Below are positions 33,893-44,054 of a DNA stretch of 64,000 nucleotides, piece after piece. Source of the stretch: Gliomastix tumulicola (lineage: Eukaryota; Ascomycota; Sordariomycetes; Hypocreales; Bionectriaceae); contig BCHX01000005.1 of NCBI GenBank assembly GCA_001599755.1, positions 4,150,409 to 4,214,408 of the forward strand, written 5' to 3'. The position numbers and the translations under genes were made by a program. How positions within the stretch are numbered: the stretch's first letter is position 1; every line of letters begins with the position of its first letter. The notes under the pieces were generated by a model. The model was not told the DNA's origin. It worked only from the letters and a program-made list of their open reading frames with translations, and searched no databases.

Positions 33893-34395
33893 GGTGAAGA
33901 GGGAGGGAAGAAACGATAGACCAGAAGACTAAGAGACTAGAAGAGATTGGTGGCGTTTGACAAGAGAGATCGTGACAGGTCTTGGAGCCGCATGGCCATC
34001 CCTTTTATTCTGCTGGACTGCTGCTGCTCCTCCTCCTCCTCCTCGCTCTTACATCCGGATATGAGTCGACTCACCTCGGTCATTTGCGAGGCTATCCCCG
34101 TCTGACGGACGGGCGTCGGCAAATTCAGCCAATCAGGCCTCGCCATTGCTCGGAGAAGACACATTTTTCAATTTCCCGACACGTCCGAAAAGTCGCCGCG
34201 ACTCGTTGTTCCCTTTCCTTAACCACCATTCGCTGGATGTCCCGTCATTTTTCTTATCAGATCTTTTCTTTTCCCTTCTCTTTTCCGACAAAGGTCTCAG
34301 GAATAATTATCAATCAATTAACCAAGGAGGGGGGGGATTTATTATCTCCGTGGTGTGACAGCCCCCAAGAGGACTTGGCAATCGCTGTTTTCGAA
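33893..34395. promoter_or_regulatory. Divergent promoter, MFS transporter / Zn2Cys6 regulator
   Basis: 503 bp between divergent starts, with a CTC triplet tract (about 34028-34045). No other gene. Confidence 0.5.
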
Positions 34396-36910
34396 ATGTC
34401 CGAGCCGGGGGCCCAGCTTCCGGTGCGGCGCCGCAGGAGACCTGCAGTGTAAGTGACGCTCGGGGGCTTATTTTGCCTCGTTGTACTCGTGAAAGGGATA
34501 CTGTTGCTAATGTGTGTGACTGACTGACTGTATGCAGATCTTGTGTGCTGTGCAGACAGCGCAAGGTCCGGTGCAACAGGGAGAACCCGTGCAGCAACTG
34601 CGTCCGCACCGTCGACGGGCACTGCGTCTATGACAGCCCCCCGCCAAGGCCTCACTCGCCGGGGCGGCAGAACAGGCCTATCAAGATCGCCCCGTCCTCC
34701 AAGGCGGCGTCCGTCGAGACGAGCAGTGCATCGTTGACGACGACGACGACGCATTCGAGCCGTGCTCATGAGACGCCTGGCAGCTCGGCGGGCAGCAACA
34801 GCAACAGCAGCAGCAGCCACCAGGACGAGCTGGACGCCATGAGACGGCAGATCGCACAGCTCGAGGAGCAGCTGGGGCGTCTGCAGGACGGGCCGGGGGC
34901 GCCCGTGTCGATCCCGCTTTTCACGGCGCCGGACGAGGCGATGGAGGGTGGGATCGAGGTGAATCGCTTTGGGTTCCACGACAGCGAGCTGTTTGGGTGC
35001 ACGCAGTTTGCCAGCCGGAGCGTGCTGCACAAGAAGCGGCTGTTTGGGCAGAGCCACTGGGTCAACTCGGCCGCCATGGTAGGGCGTCTCTATCTATCAT
35101 GTCCTGTCTCTGCTTTCTTTCACTGGTGTGTGTTCGTACTGACAGCCGAGCCGGTCCTCGCAGTTCCGGGACGTGTTCGAGGCCTTTGACGGGCCGCAGG
35201 GCCAGTGCCAGGCCATGGTTGAGCTCCTCGCCCAAGTACGCAGGTGCAAAGAACTCGCCCGCGTCATCAAAGCCCGCGTCGAGCCGCCGTGGCCGACACT
35301 CCCGACAACCGACCTCCCTCCCCGGGATCTCGCCAACCAGCTCATCGACAGGTTCCTCCGGACCGCCGAAGCCGTCCACCGCATCGTGCACATCCCCACG
35401 CTGAGGAGGGAGTGTGACGCGGCCTGGTCGCCCACCGCAGAGCCCGACATGTCGCTGATCGTCACGCTCAAGCTCATCATGGCCATCGGCGCCGCCAGCT
35501 ACGACAGGGAGTTCTCCCTCAGGGAGCAGGCCGTGCGCTGGATCCACGAGGCCATGGCCTGGCTCGGCCGGCCCGAGTTCAAGCTGCGCCTGGGCGTCAA
35601 GTACATCCAGACGTCGATGCTGCTCATCAAGGCGCGCGCCATCGTCGGCGTCGGCTGGAGCATGGTCTGGGTGTCGATGGGGGAGCTCCTCCGGTCTGCG
35701 GTGTTTGCAGGCCTGCATCGCGATCCCGCGCGTCTGCCGAGGCAGAACTTCTTCGTGTCCGAGCTGCGGAGGCGGCTGTGGAATACGCTCATCGAGATGG
35801 ACCTCCAGTCGAGTCTCGACACGGGCGCGCTGCCCATCCTCTCCATGTATCACTTCGACACGCAGCCACCAGGGAACTACGACGACGACCAGCTGGAGGA
35901 GGACAGCCCGACACCGAGACCCGAGGACACATTCACGGACATGTCGATCGCACGGGCCCTCCGCAGGACGTACTCTGTCCGTCTCGCCATCGCCAAGTTC
36001 CTCAACGAGATCGGCGCCGTGGGGACGTACAAGCACACGCTCCATCTCGACGCCCAGCTGCGCGCCGCGTACAAGCCCATCGGCCAGAGCCTGAAGAAGT
36101 GGAAGCCGAGCGAGTTCCAGGCGACGTTCGTCGACAGCATCATGCGGCGGTCCCTGCTCGCGCTGCACATTCCCTTCTTCGCGCCGGCGCTCACGGAGAC
36201 GGCGTATGCGTACACGCGCAGGGTGGCCGTGGACAACGCGCTAATCCTCTGGCGCGCGCTGTTCACGCCCTCGGAGGAGTATGTTGCGCGGATGCCGCAG
36301 CGAACTGACACAACGAGAACGGCCGTGACCGATTTCTCCCTGCTGATGGCCTTCCGGTCCGGCTCGTTCCGGGGCGTGACCATTCAGACGGCGAATATCC
36401 TGCTCGCAGAGCTCCGGGCGCAGGTCCAGGAGAACGACACGCTGGGCACGTGCATGCCGGGCTCTCCCGACTGGCGCGTCATGCTCGAGGAGGCCAAAGA
36501 CTGGTCGTTGGGGTGCATCAAGGCGGGCGAGACGAACATCAAGGGCTACCTGCTCATCTGCATGATCGGCGCGCAGATCGAGGCGCTGATGCGCGGGGCG
36601 GAGCTGGACGACATGAATGCGGCCATCCTCCAGGGGGTTGTCGTTGCCAAGGATGTGTGCGTGCCGATACTGGAGGAGAGGGCGGCGCAGGCGAGGGAAG
36701 GGGACCAGGCTGATGCTGATGCTGAAGCTCTCAAGGCGCAGCAGTCGCACCAGGCGATGGGTGACTGGGATCTGGCGGTAAGTTTACACCCTCTTTGGGA
36801 GAACCATCTGCTAATGATAGTAGGTCCTGAACAACGAGTTCGACCTCGGCATCATGAACCCCGACAACTGGGTATTCGACGACAGCATGATAGATGTGAT
36901 TGGTCTCTGA
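34396..36910 (+). CDS. Zn2Cys6 transcription factor with Fungal_trans domain
   Basis: A 764-aa nuclear regulator from four exons (34396-34448, 34538-35078, 35164-36777, 36824-36910). The zinc cluster spans the first junction: Cys20, 23, 30, 36, 39 and 47 with RQRKVRC. A Ser/Thr-rich linker leads to a short coiled coil (about residues 124-145, DELDAMRRQIAQLEEQLGRL) suited to dimerisation, then the fungal-specific middle homology region (about 230-600) with FLRTAEAVHRIVHIPTL, GLHRDPARLP and RRRLWNTLIEMD. The last exon encodes an acidic tail, DLGIMNPDNWVFDDSM, that could activate transcription. Divergent from the MFS transporter and convergent (80-bp gap) with the Tm-1-like gene. Confidence 0.92.
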
Positions 36911-36990
36911 TCTGGCCCTTGGGTTTCCTCGGGCTGTGTTCTTATTATCTGTACTAGTACGCTACCCGCACTCGCCTCTTAGAACCAGCG

Positions 36991-38274
36991 TCACTCGCGG
37001 GCAGATAGTCCCAAGAGAGACCCCAGCTCCTCCGCGATATCGCGCGCAAACCCCTCGTCGTTGATGTGTCTCGCGTCCTCGACCGCGCGAATGCCGCTGC
37101 CCTCGAGCCCGCGCCTGACCTCGGAGAAGAGCACCTTGTCCGCCTCGGCGTCCTCGAAGGGGCCTCCGGGCACGGAGATGATGCTGACGCCTCCCGTGGG
37201 CAGCCAGACCTGCACGCGGTCCTTGTCCTTGGCGTGGGTGCGTAGTTTCGTGCAGATGTGCTCGGCCACCTGTCGGTACTCGTCCGCGGACGTGCGCATG
37301 AGCGTGACGGTGGGATTGTGCTCGTACAGCTTCCGCTCCCGATACTTGGTCGGCACGGTGCCCATTGCCCCGAAATTGGTCATGTCCGTAGCTCCCAGGG
37401 ACACGAGGTAGGGAATGCCCGCCTTGGCTGCTGCCTCGAGTCGATGCGGACCCGCGCTCATGCATCCGCCCGTGACGAGGTCACAGAGCTCCGTCGTAGT
37501 GAAGTCGATGACGGCGTCCAGCCCCCCTTCCTCGATCAGCCTCTCCATCGCCTTGCCCCCGTGGCCCGTGGCGTGGAATACGTACACCTCGACGGCGCCG
37601 GGGTACTTCTCCTCTAGATGGCGACGGACGGCGTCGACTCCGGGTGTCGTGACGCCGAACATGGTGATGCCCACGCGTTTTGACGGCCGCTCCTCTGCGT
37701 CTGGATGCTCTTCTTCCCTCTCGGCGTAGACTCGCGCTGCAGCGGCAATGGCAGCACCGGCATTAGATAGGATCGCTCGTAGAACGTGATTGAGGCCCGC
37801 AATGTCCACGACAGAATACATCATCGTGATATCCGTCTCCCCGACTAACGGGCCCGTGTCACCGCTCGCGACCGTCGACACGATGAGCTTGGGCAGACCA
37901 ATAGGCAGTGCATCGCGCATGACGGCCGCGGCAAGGGACGTCCCTCCCGATCCGCCCGCCGCGACGATGCCGTGTATCTTCTTCTGGGTGTGCAGATCCC
38001 GGATGTATTTGGAGGCGAGGTCGGACATGAGCTTGATCACCTCGCCGCGTGGGAGAGAATTGAGGGATGCTTGACTGTCGCCGCTTCCGTGCTGGGCGAA
38101 GAGATCCTGCTGTCGGACAGAGATGGCTTCGTGCTCGGCGGGCGTGCGGCCGACGTCAATCAGTAGAACTTCTGTGTTTTCTTGTCGGAGGATCCTGTCG
38201 CGGAGGTAGAGGAGCTCTTGGAGCTTGGTGTCGCATGTGCCCACGAGGGCGACCACGATCGTTGACGGTGCCAT
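36991..38274 (-). CDS. Tm-1-like ATP-binding domain protein (UPF0261)
   Basis: A 427-aa single-exon protein of the UPF0261/Tm-1-like ATP-binding family. It opens with VALVGTCDTK and contains GGSGGTSLAAAVMRDALP, GLPKLIVSTVASGDT, HATGHGGKAMERL, GGCMSAGPHRLEAA and LPTGGVSIISVPGGPF, all hallmark blocks of the family. The first in-frame ATG (38274) matches the family start; the frame continues to a TTG 12 codons upstream, which was not used. It is head-to-head with the TIM-barrel gene at 38732. In tomato Tm-1 the same two domains occur in one polypeptide (established knowledge), so the two products may act together. Biochemical activity is unknown. Confidence 0.93.
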   Translation of the reverse strand: MAPSTIVVALVGTCDTKLQELLYLRDRILRQENTEVLLIDVGRTPAEHEAISVRQQDLFAQHGSGDSQASLNSLPRGEVIKLMSDLASKYIRDLHTQKKIHGIVAAGGSGGTSLAAAVMRDALPIGLPKLIVSTVASGDTGPLVGETDITMMYSVVDIAGLNHVLRAILSNAGAAIAAAARVYAEREEEHPDAEERPSKRVGITMFGVTTPGVDAVRRHLEEKYPGAVEVYVFHATGHGGKAMERLIEEGGLDAVIDFTTTELCDLVTGGCMSAGPHRLEAAAKAGIPYLVSLGATDMTNFGAMGTVPTKYRERKLYEHNPTVTLMRTSADEYRQVAEHICTKLRTHAKDKDRVQVWLPTGGVSIISVPGGPFEDAEADKVLFSEVRRGLEGSGIRAVEDARHINDEGFARDIAEELGSLLGLSARE

Positions 38275-38731
38275 CTTGCCTAATTGATTCAGCAAATGCC
38301 GCTGCTTCAATTGTTGAGTGCTGCTGATGAGATGTATGACGACTGTCCAGAAGAGGGGAAGTCATGCAGGTGTCGTCGTAGTCCGAGACCTGCAGGTGGC
38401 GATGCGTGCCTTTCAGTGATGTTCTCCAGGCCGTCCAATAGCGACAGAGGGTCCTGAGACAAGATGGAGAGCCTGAGCGCCTTAGCCCGTAACAACGCCT
38501 AATAAGTTGACAACTACAGCTGAAGGCTTCAGCACTTCAGCGCCAATAAGCGAACCCTCAGCGCCAACCTCCACTAAATCGTGACCCCGACATGATGTCA
38601 TGCCCGCATCGGCCAGCATCTTCCGCCTCTGCACCAGCTTTCTTTTTCTCGTGAAAAGTCCACACATCCAGCTCTCCTTAGCTCTCCTTACTCATAAAAT
38701 CCCGCTGACACACACAAACACACACAGCACA
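38275..38731. promoter_or_regulatory. Shared divergent promoter of the Tm-1-type gene pair
   Basis: 457 bp. Contains TCAGCGCCAA twice (38537-38546 and 38558-38567, start-to-start 21 bp, two helical turns) and a direct repeat of AGCTCTCCTT (about 38670-38689) near the TIM-barrel gene. Confidence 0.6.
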
Positions 38732-39562
38732 ATGGCACCTCCCGCAGACAGAAAACAGATCCTCGAGACCCTCCGCCGCCAGATCGCCTCAGGCGACCCC
38801 ATCGTCGGCGCAGGCGCAGGCATCGGCCTCTCGGCCAAGTCCATCGAGGCCGGCGGCGGCGATCTTATTATCATCTACAACTCGGGCCGCTTCCGCATGG
38901 CCGGCCGCGGCTCCCTCGCCGGTCTCATGCCCTACGGCAACGCGAACGACATCGTCCTCGAGATGGCCGACGAGGTGCTGCCTGTCGTCAAGCACACGCC
39001 TGTCCTTGCGGGGGTGTGCGGCACGGATCCGTTCCGGAATATCGCCTCGTTTCTGGGCCAGCTGAAGGCGCTGGGCTTTGCGGGCGTGCAGAACTTCCCG
39101 ACCGTGGGGTTGATTGATGGGCAGTTCAGGGCGAATCTGGAGGAGACGGGCATGTCGTATGATCTCGAGGTCGATATGATCCGCCAGGCGCGTGAGCTGG
39201 ATCTGCTCACGACGCCGTACGTCTTCACTGTCGAGGAGAGCAGGAAGATGGCGGAGGCGGGCGCGGATATCCTCGTCGCGCACATGGGCCTCACGACGAG
39301 CGGGACAATCGGTGCCACGAGTGGCAAGACGCTGGATGAGAGTGTCAAGCTCGTGCAGGAGATCCGGGACGCTGCCGTCAAGATCAACCCGGACGTGATT
39401 GTCCTCTGCCACGGCGGGCCGATAGCGAAGCCTGAGGATGCGCGATACGTCCTGCATAGGACTGAGGGAGTGCATGGGTTCTACGGTGCGAGCTCGATGG
39501 AGCGGCTGCCCGTGGAGGAGGCGATCGCGAACATTACCAAGGAGTTCAAGCAGCTCAGGTAA
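38732..39562 (+). CDS. PEP-hydrolase-like TIM-barrel protein (Tm-1 C-terminal domain type)
   Basis: A 276-aa single-exon TIM-barrel protein of the phosphoenolpyruvate-hydrolase-like family (PF09370). Family blocks visible are GDPIVGAGAGIGLSAK, DLIIIYNSGRFRMAGRGSLAG, LPYGNAND-type MPYGNANDIV, VLAGVCGTDPF, GVQNFPTVGLIDG, ADILVAHMGLTTSG and the C-terminal CHGGPIAKPEDA with HGFYGASSMERLP. The start ATG follows a CA-rich leader (CACAATGGC). It shares a 457-bp promoter with the UPF0261 gene; both halves are commonly adjacent or fused, which supports a joint role. The enzymatic reaction is not established. Confidence 0.93.
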   Translation: MAPPADRKQILETLRRQIASGDPIVGAGAGIGLSAKSIEAGGGDLIIIYNSGRFRMAGRGSLAGLMPYGNANDIVLEMADEVLPVVKHTPVLAGVCGTDPFRNIASFLGQLKALGFAGVQNFPTVGLIDGQFRANLEETGMSYDLEVDMIRQARELDLLTTPYVFTVEESRKMAEAGADILVAHMGLTTSGTIGATSGKTLDESVKLVQEIRDAAVKINPDVIVLCHGGPIAKPEDARYVLHRTEGVHGFYGASSMERLPVEEAIANITKEFKQLR

Positions 39563-39640
39563 CAATATCACCTAGAGTTCACTTTAGAGACCGGAGCGCT
39601 CGATACACCATCTAATTAGAGCACCTTGAAAGGTATCAAA

Positions 39641-39783
39641 GGCCCCGTGGTGTAACGGCAGCATACTCCCTTAATGACGCAGGTACGCCACAGGCTACAA
39701 TAGAATCAAGGCTTACCAGAGCATATCCTCCCCGGAGCGATAAACAAATGGGAGAGACATAGGTTTGAATCCTATCAGGGCTA
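39641..39783 (+). tRNA. Probable intron-containing tRNA gene, anticodon AAT (Ile) by my folding
   Basis: Cloverleaf parts: acceptor GGCCCCG against CAGGGCT (one G-U, one A-C mismatch), D arm G-T-G-T / G-C-A-T, anticodon stem CTCCC (39666-39670) / GGGAG (39750-39754), T arm ATAGG-TTTGAAT-CCTAT. The anticodon loop is interrupted after position 37 by a 72-nt intron (39677-39748), the standard eukaryotic site. Reading gives T32, T33 and anticodon AAT. A T-rich Pol III terminator-like tract follows at 39785-39792. The unusual T-loop and the mismatch leave a pseudogene possible, and the anticodon depends on the intron placement. Confidence 0.55.
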
Positions 39784-40116
39784 ATTTCTTTTCTTGCTGG
39801 ATGTTTCAGCATGTTCTCACAAGTTGTTCACCGAGGACAACGGGATGTCACTCTAGATTGGGCCCATGGTGATATTCAGCTGATGAGCCCGACCTGTCCA
39901 CTCGTTGTTGTTAAGACGAATGCGGAATAAGTTTGTGTTGCTGCCAGACAGATATCAAATCACGAGTAGTCTCATAGCGTCTTAATCTTAACCATCAAGT
40001 CCCTGTCTCCATTGACATGTTGTCTTCATCATGGCTCCCGTAACTCTTCCTGCTGATATTGGTGCCTCGTCCAGTCACTGTGAAATACAGTCCAGCCCTC
40101 CAGACCTTGCGTCCAC
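39784..40116. other. Intergenic region after the tRNA-like gene
   Basis: 333 bp; a T-rich stretch then the 3' flank of the orphan gene. A plus-strand frame starting at 40031 is a shadow of that gene. Confidence 0.4.
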
Positions 40117-41850
40117 TCAGAACATCTCCCCTCCCGAAATCCCAAACTGCCCCTCCAAAGCATCCAGCTCAGACTGCACCTCGCCCAAGTCCGAACCTCC
40201 TAGCATGGCGCACACGGCTGTGCCCTCTCCAGTCGAGATGATCTGCCGGAGCAGACCATTGACTGCTTTGTCTCTCATGTCAGCCTCCCTTTTCTTCTTG
40301 GTAAGTTCGGTGAGCTGGTCGTGAATGCGGCTCAGGTCGTCTGAAATATTGGTACGGTCTGCAGCACTCCGCTCCTGAAGGACGGCTAGCCTCTCCAGTT
40401 GTCTCTTCCATGCACCGTGAGTGTTTAGCTTCTGGTCGCCAGAACCTCCTCCCATGGCCTGGAATAGCTCGACTAGCTTGACGAGAGGTGACAGCGACGT
40501 CGCTTCAGTACCCGAGGCGGCCCTGGACGGGTCAATCTGCTCTGGAGTCACCCCAGACTGAGATCCGGTGCTGCTAGCTGTTGCCACATCGGGGATGTCT
40601 GTTTGGGCAGCATGATTCTCGGAGTCGTGACCGGCAGCGGAGAGTGGCTGTTCTTGACGGGCCATGGATTGAGGACTTGGTAGCTGCGGTCCGCGTCCCT
40701 CTCTGGCAGGCTCTGCGTCAGCTGAGACCCTAGCGCTTGAACATCGGGAGGTCTTGTCGAGGTGGGCGAAGATTATATTCCACTTGTCCTTGTCCTTATC
40801 GAAGTAAGGCTGATCGTCTGCAAGATGCGCATATGAGAAGCGCCTCGGGTCGAGACCTACGCGAAGAAGGGCGCGCGCGACTGGCAGCTTCTTCTCCCTC
40901 GACCACTTCACGACGTCCTGCCAAGTGGCTTCAAACGTGCTCGGGAACCGTTCTTGAGGTTGGGGCGTGTGAACTTGGAGGTCTTGATGTTGCTTGGTGA
41001 GTTCAATGGCCGCGTCTGAGTCGATTGATGTGGGCGTCAACGGAATGGGGTGATGATCATGCTGTTCGTCAACGACCGTGTCTGTCTGATTCTCGTCAGC
41101 CACTCCATTACTTTCATCCAGCTGCCCTGCTCTCATTGAGCGGAGCACATCGGTCTGGGTCAAGAACCGTGGGAGAGGGTCGTCTTTTAGTTCCAGCTGC
41201 GCGAGTTCGTCTTCCGAAATCGAGGGCCAGATGTTACAATTGACGAGAGTAAGCCGCCCCGGCATGCGACGACGTGGAGGACTGGAGACATTTCGTCGAC
41301 GAAAGCTACTCCTGAGCTGCGCATTAAAGTCCGAGAGCTTTGGATGGCACGGGTAGAGGGAGTTCATGATGAAGTAGAACGGCCTGGCTGCCGATCGAGC
41401 TATCTCCAGTGGGGAGTTCATCTTCATAATGCAGTGGCTGGTCGGCGATGCTCTGGTCGATTGGCCGAGATGGAAGTAGGCCTGTCTGAATTGGAAGGTG
41501 AGCGTCTCCCATTCTTCGTCGTTGAATGATTCGTTTGCTGCGTTCGCGGTCTCGGCGACCCACGCTGCCGCCTTGCCGAGTCTTGTGTGATTTCGGATGA
41601 CATCAGGAAGCATGTCGACCCTCAGCAGGACGCGGTCCGCCAGGTTTGTCGTGCTCGTGACTTCGGTGCGGCTCCCGCGAGTGTTTCTCTTGGCGCTTGG
41701 AGGTTGATTCGCGGCGTCGAGCGCAAAATCGATAGGCTCATTTTGCTCTTCCCCACGAGTCCTGGCCGATTTGGAGGCCTTCTGATTATCTGCTTCTGGA
41801 GGGCCGTCCGTTGGAGGTGTCTTGCGCTTCGACGAAGTAGAGTCTGCCAT
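40117..41850 (-). CDS. Orphan protein with a basic N-terminus and C-terminal coiled coil (577 aa)
   Basis: A single-exon frame starting at ATG 41850 (MADSTSSKRK). The frame extends upstream only to a TTG. The N-terminus carries SSKRKTPP, a possible nuclear signal, and is low complexity. Residues about 85-200 hold a helical region around HTRLGKAAAWVAETANAANES. The middle is Pro/Ser-rich. A likely coiled coil occupies about 515-550 (NISDDLSRIHDQLTEL and the charged stretch after it). Third-position GC bias is weaker than in most genes of the window. No domain is recognised. It lies between the two tRNA genes with another orphan and an SDR. Confidence 0.7.
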   Translation of the reverse strand: MADSTSSKRKTPPTDGPPEADNQKASKSARTRGEEQNEPIDFALDAANQPPSAKRNTRGSRTEVTSTTNLADRVLLRVDMLPDVIRNHTRLGKAAAWVAETANAANESFNDEEWETLTFQFRQAYFHLGQSTRASPTSHCIMKMNSPLEIARSAARPFYFIMNSLYPCHPKLSDFNAQLRSSFRRRNVSSPPRRRMPGRLTLVNCNIWPSISEDELAQLELKDDPLPRFLTQTDVLRSMRAGQLDESNGVADENQTDTVVDEQHDHHPIPLTPTSIDSDAAIELTKQHQDLQVHTPQPQERFPSTFEATWQDVVKWSREKKLPVARALLRVGLDPRRFSYAHLADDQPYFDKDKDKWNIIFAHLDKTSRCSSARVSADAEPAREGRGPQLPSPQSMARQEQPLSAAGHDSENHAAQTDIPDVATASSTGSQSGVTPEQIDPSRAASGTEATSLSPLVKLVELFQAMGGGSGDQKLNTHGAWKRQLERLAVLQERSAADRTNISDDLSRIHDQLTELTKKKREADMRDKAVNGLLRQIISTGEGTAVCAMLGGSDLGEVQSELDALEGQFGISGGEMF

Positions 41851-43223
41851 GGCGCTGTGAGGCGAGGGGCGGCGGCGATACTGATGGTTTGGTCGTTGCG
41901 AGGGGCGTGGAGAGACTTGCGAGATGCATGAAATTGGCGCTGCGTAGAGGTTTCCAAGAAATGTGAGGTGGAAAATTCCAGGTGCGCTTGGGACTGAGCA
42001 TGAGGTGAAAGCGGTCTGAACTTGATCAGCTGCAAAGGCAATTCTGAACTCCAAGTGATTTCACAGTCATTCACTTGTACGATAACATTATGGAATTGAC
42101 TCCATCTGCTATTAAGAGCCCCTGAAAATTTTCTGAGCGCTACGAAGAGGCGAAAGCGCATTGACCTTCAGACGTGAAGTTCAATTAGGAGCTGGGTACT
42201 TGGTGAGTGGTGCGAGTTGTTGCTCACACCCCCAGTGACATGACTTCACGATAGGCTTAGCCTCGCGGCAAGGTCAAAATAGAGATAAGGAGGGAGTATT
42301 AGGAGCTCATGAAACCCTCAAGTGACCGTGAAGCCCAATTTTCAAAGCGTAAAGGAAAGAGTCCAACCTATCAGATCCTGTTCTGAAAATTGGCCACAGC
42401 ATATTCCAATGCACACATCCCCATGCCCAACGTATTTAATGCAGCAAAACTATTCATTTTACAAACCCAGAGGCAGACGTGAGTTGTGATGCTTCCCGTA
42501 AAGCGTAGGCGAGATAATGGCATCCATTGAATCTGACCTTCTACGACCATATGGTTGACGTGACAACGTTGGGAAGCTGTACAGATCCAGATCCAATGAT
42601 AGCTTCAAGGGGTAGGCGAAGGCTGTTAGAGTTATCGCTTTACTGGTTAATTCGATCCTAGAGATCGTATCCAAGTTCAGAGCCTCTAGTAAATCAAGCG
42701 TAACGCTCACTAGACAACGCCAAGACTAGAGCATAACATCTCCCAAACTGTTCGGGCTTGACCTGTCTGGAGGTACTCACATTAAAGCTGCCACATTGGC
42801 TATGGCCACGGCAGTTATGATGCCCAACCCCGGAATCCTTCTAGAGGACTCGGCACTTTTGGAGTAGCTCGTACACTGTAGACAAGAATCGGATAATCCA
42901 TCCTGTAGGCGTCGGCACCCGGGTGTTAATAACAGCGGAGGAGCCAGTGGACACCGTCTCAGCTCTCTTCTGTACTTCAGTCACGGCAGCAGCTTCGGGG
43001 TTCAGCAAGGGTCCGAGTTCCGAACGTGAAAGAGCCTGGGTAGGTGCGCCTCTCTCTTTTCAGCTGATAGTCGCATCTTGATAAAACGCCGATGTGCGTT
43101 GTACTCTGTCGCATAGAGTTATCCTATAGTAGGACGGCACCCTTGACAGTTTGCACTAGCAATCATACTTCTTTATCTATACTTCGCCGACTGGCTAGAT
43201 TTGATAAGACCGTTCTACCAAAA
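41851..43223. promoter_or_regulatory. Divergent intergenic region, orphan / SDR
   Basis: 1.37 kb, AT-richer than the left part of the window. A short minus-strand Leu-rich frame (42459-42710) has no further support. An upstream ATG in frame with the SDR lies at 43092. Confidence 0.45.
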
Positions 43224-44054
43224 ATGACCGCACCTCCTTCTCCCGACGCGCCTTGGTCACTCAAGGGCAAAACAGCAATTGTGACTGGGGGCTCACGCGG
43301 TATCGGTCGGGCTATTGCCATTCACTTGGCCCGCAGAGGTCTGGCTAAGCTATCCATCACGTACGCCACAGACCTCAAGGCGGCAGAGACCACGCTCGAT
43401 GAATGCCGAGGCCTCGGAGTCGAAAGTGCCATTGCGATTCAAGCAGACGCGCTTGACCCGGCCTTCGCTTCCAAGGTTGTCACTCAGACCCTCGATGGAC
43501 TCGAAACGACAGCCGTGGACATACTCGTCAACAACGCCGTCCTTGGTGATCCCAACAACTTCCTGCCCATCGAGAGCACGACAGCAGAAGTCTTTCTTCG
43601 GACGATGCAAGCCAACGTCTACAGCCCAGCTTCGCTCACGGCGGCCCTGATTCCGCACCTCCCAGCGTACGGAGGCCGCGTAATCAACATCTCAAGCGTG
43701 CTGGGCATCCAGGGCAATTCCGACCCGAATTTCACCTACGGCGCGAGTAAAGCAGCTCTGCAGAGCTTCACGCGTTCATTTGCCGCCACCTTTGCAAAGA
43801 CCACACAAGCAACATTTAACAGCGTTGTGGTAGGCTTGACCGACACCGACGCCTTTCGGTCCGCCCGAGACATGATGCCACCGGGCCATCTCGAGGAGCA
43901 TATTCGAAATGTGACGACTGCGGACAGGATTGGTGTTCCGGACGATGTTGCTTACATTGTTGGCTTCCTCTCGAGCGAGGAGTCTCGCTGGATTAATGGT
44001 GCTGCCATCAGTGCCAATGGGGGTGATAGACTGGTTTTAGGTGCGCTTGGGTAG
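43224..44054 (+). CDS. Short-chain dehydrogenase/reductase
   Basis: A classical SDR of 276 aa using NAD(P)(H). Visible motifs are the cofactor glycine motif TGGSRGIG (about residues 22-29), a structural NNAV, the catalytic serine in NISSVLG, the active-site YGASK and a C-terminal SRWINGAAISANGG typical of SDRs. The chosen ATG (AAAATGACC) gives the usual short N-terminus. An ATG 44 codons upstream in the same frame would add a Cys/Ser-rich extension with no similarity to the fold. The residue after NNA is Val rather than Gly. Substrate unknown; no partner genes nearby. Confidence 0.92.
   Translation: MTAPPSPDAPWSLKGKTAIVTGGSRGIGRAIAIHLARRGLAKLSITYATDLKAAETTLDECRGLGVESAIAIQADALDPAFASKVVTQTLDGLETTAVDILVNNAVLGDPNNFLPIESTTAEVFLRTMQANVYSPASLTAALIPHLPAYGGRVINISSVLGIQGNSDPNFTYGASKAALQSFTRSFAATFAKTTQATFNSVVVGLTDTDAFRSARDMMPPGHLEEHIRNVTTADRIGVPDDVAYIVGFLSSEESRWINGAAISANGGDRLVLGALG

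Noticed and set aside
32414..33919. 501-codon plus-strand open frame
   Set aside because: Exact antisense of the MFS transporter, including its intron. The predicted protein is Asp/His/Arg/Gly-rich, typical of a shadow frame.
43092..43223. Upstream in-frame start for the SDR
   Set aside because: The extra 44 residues are Ser/Cys-rich and do not belong to the fold; the ATG at 43224 gives a normal SDR N-terminus.
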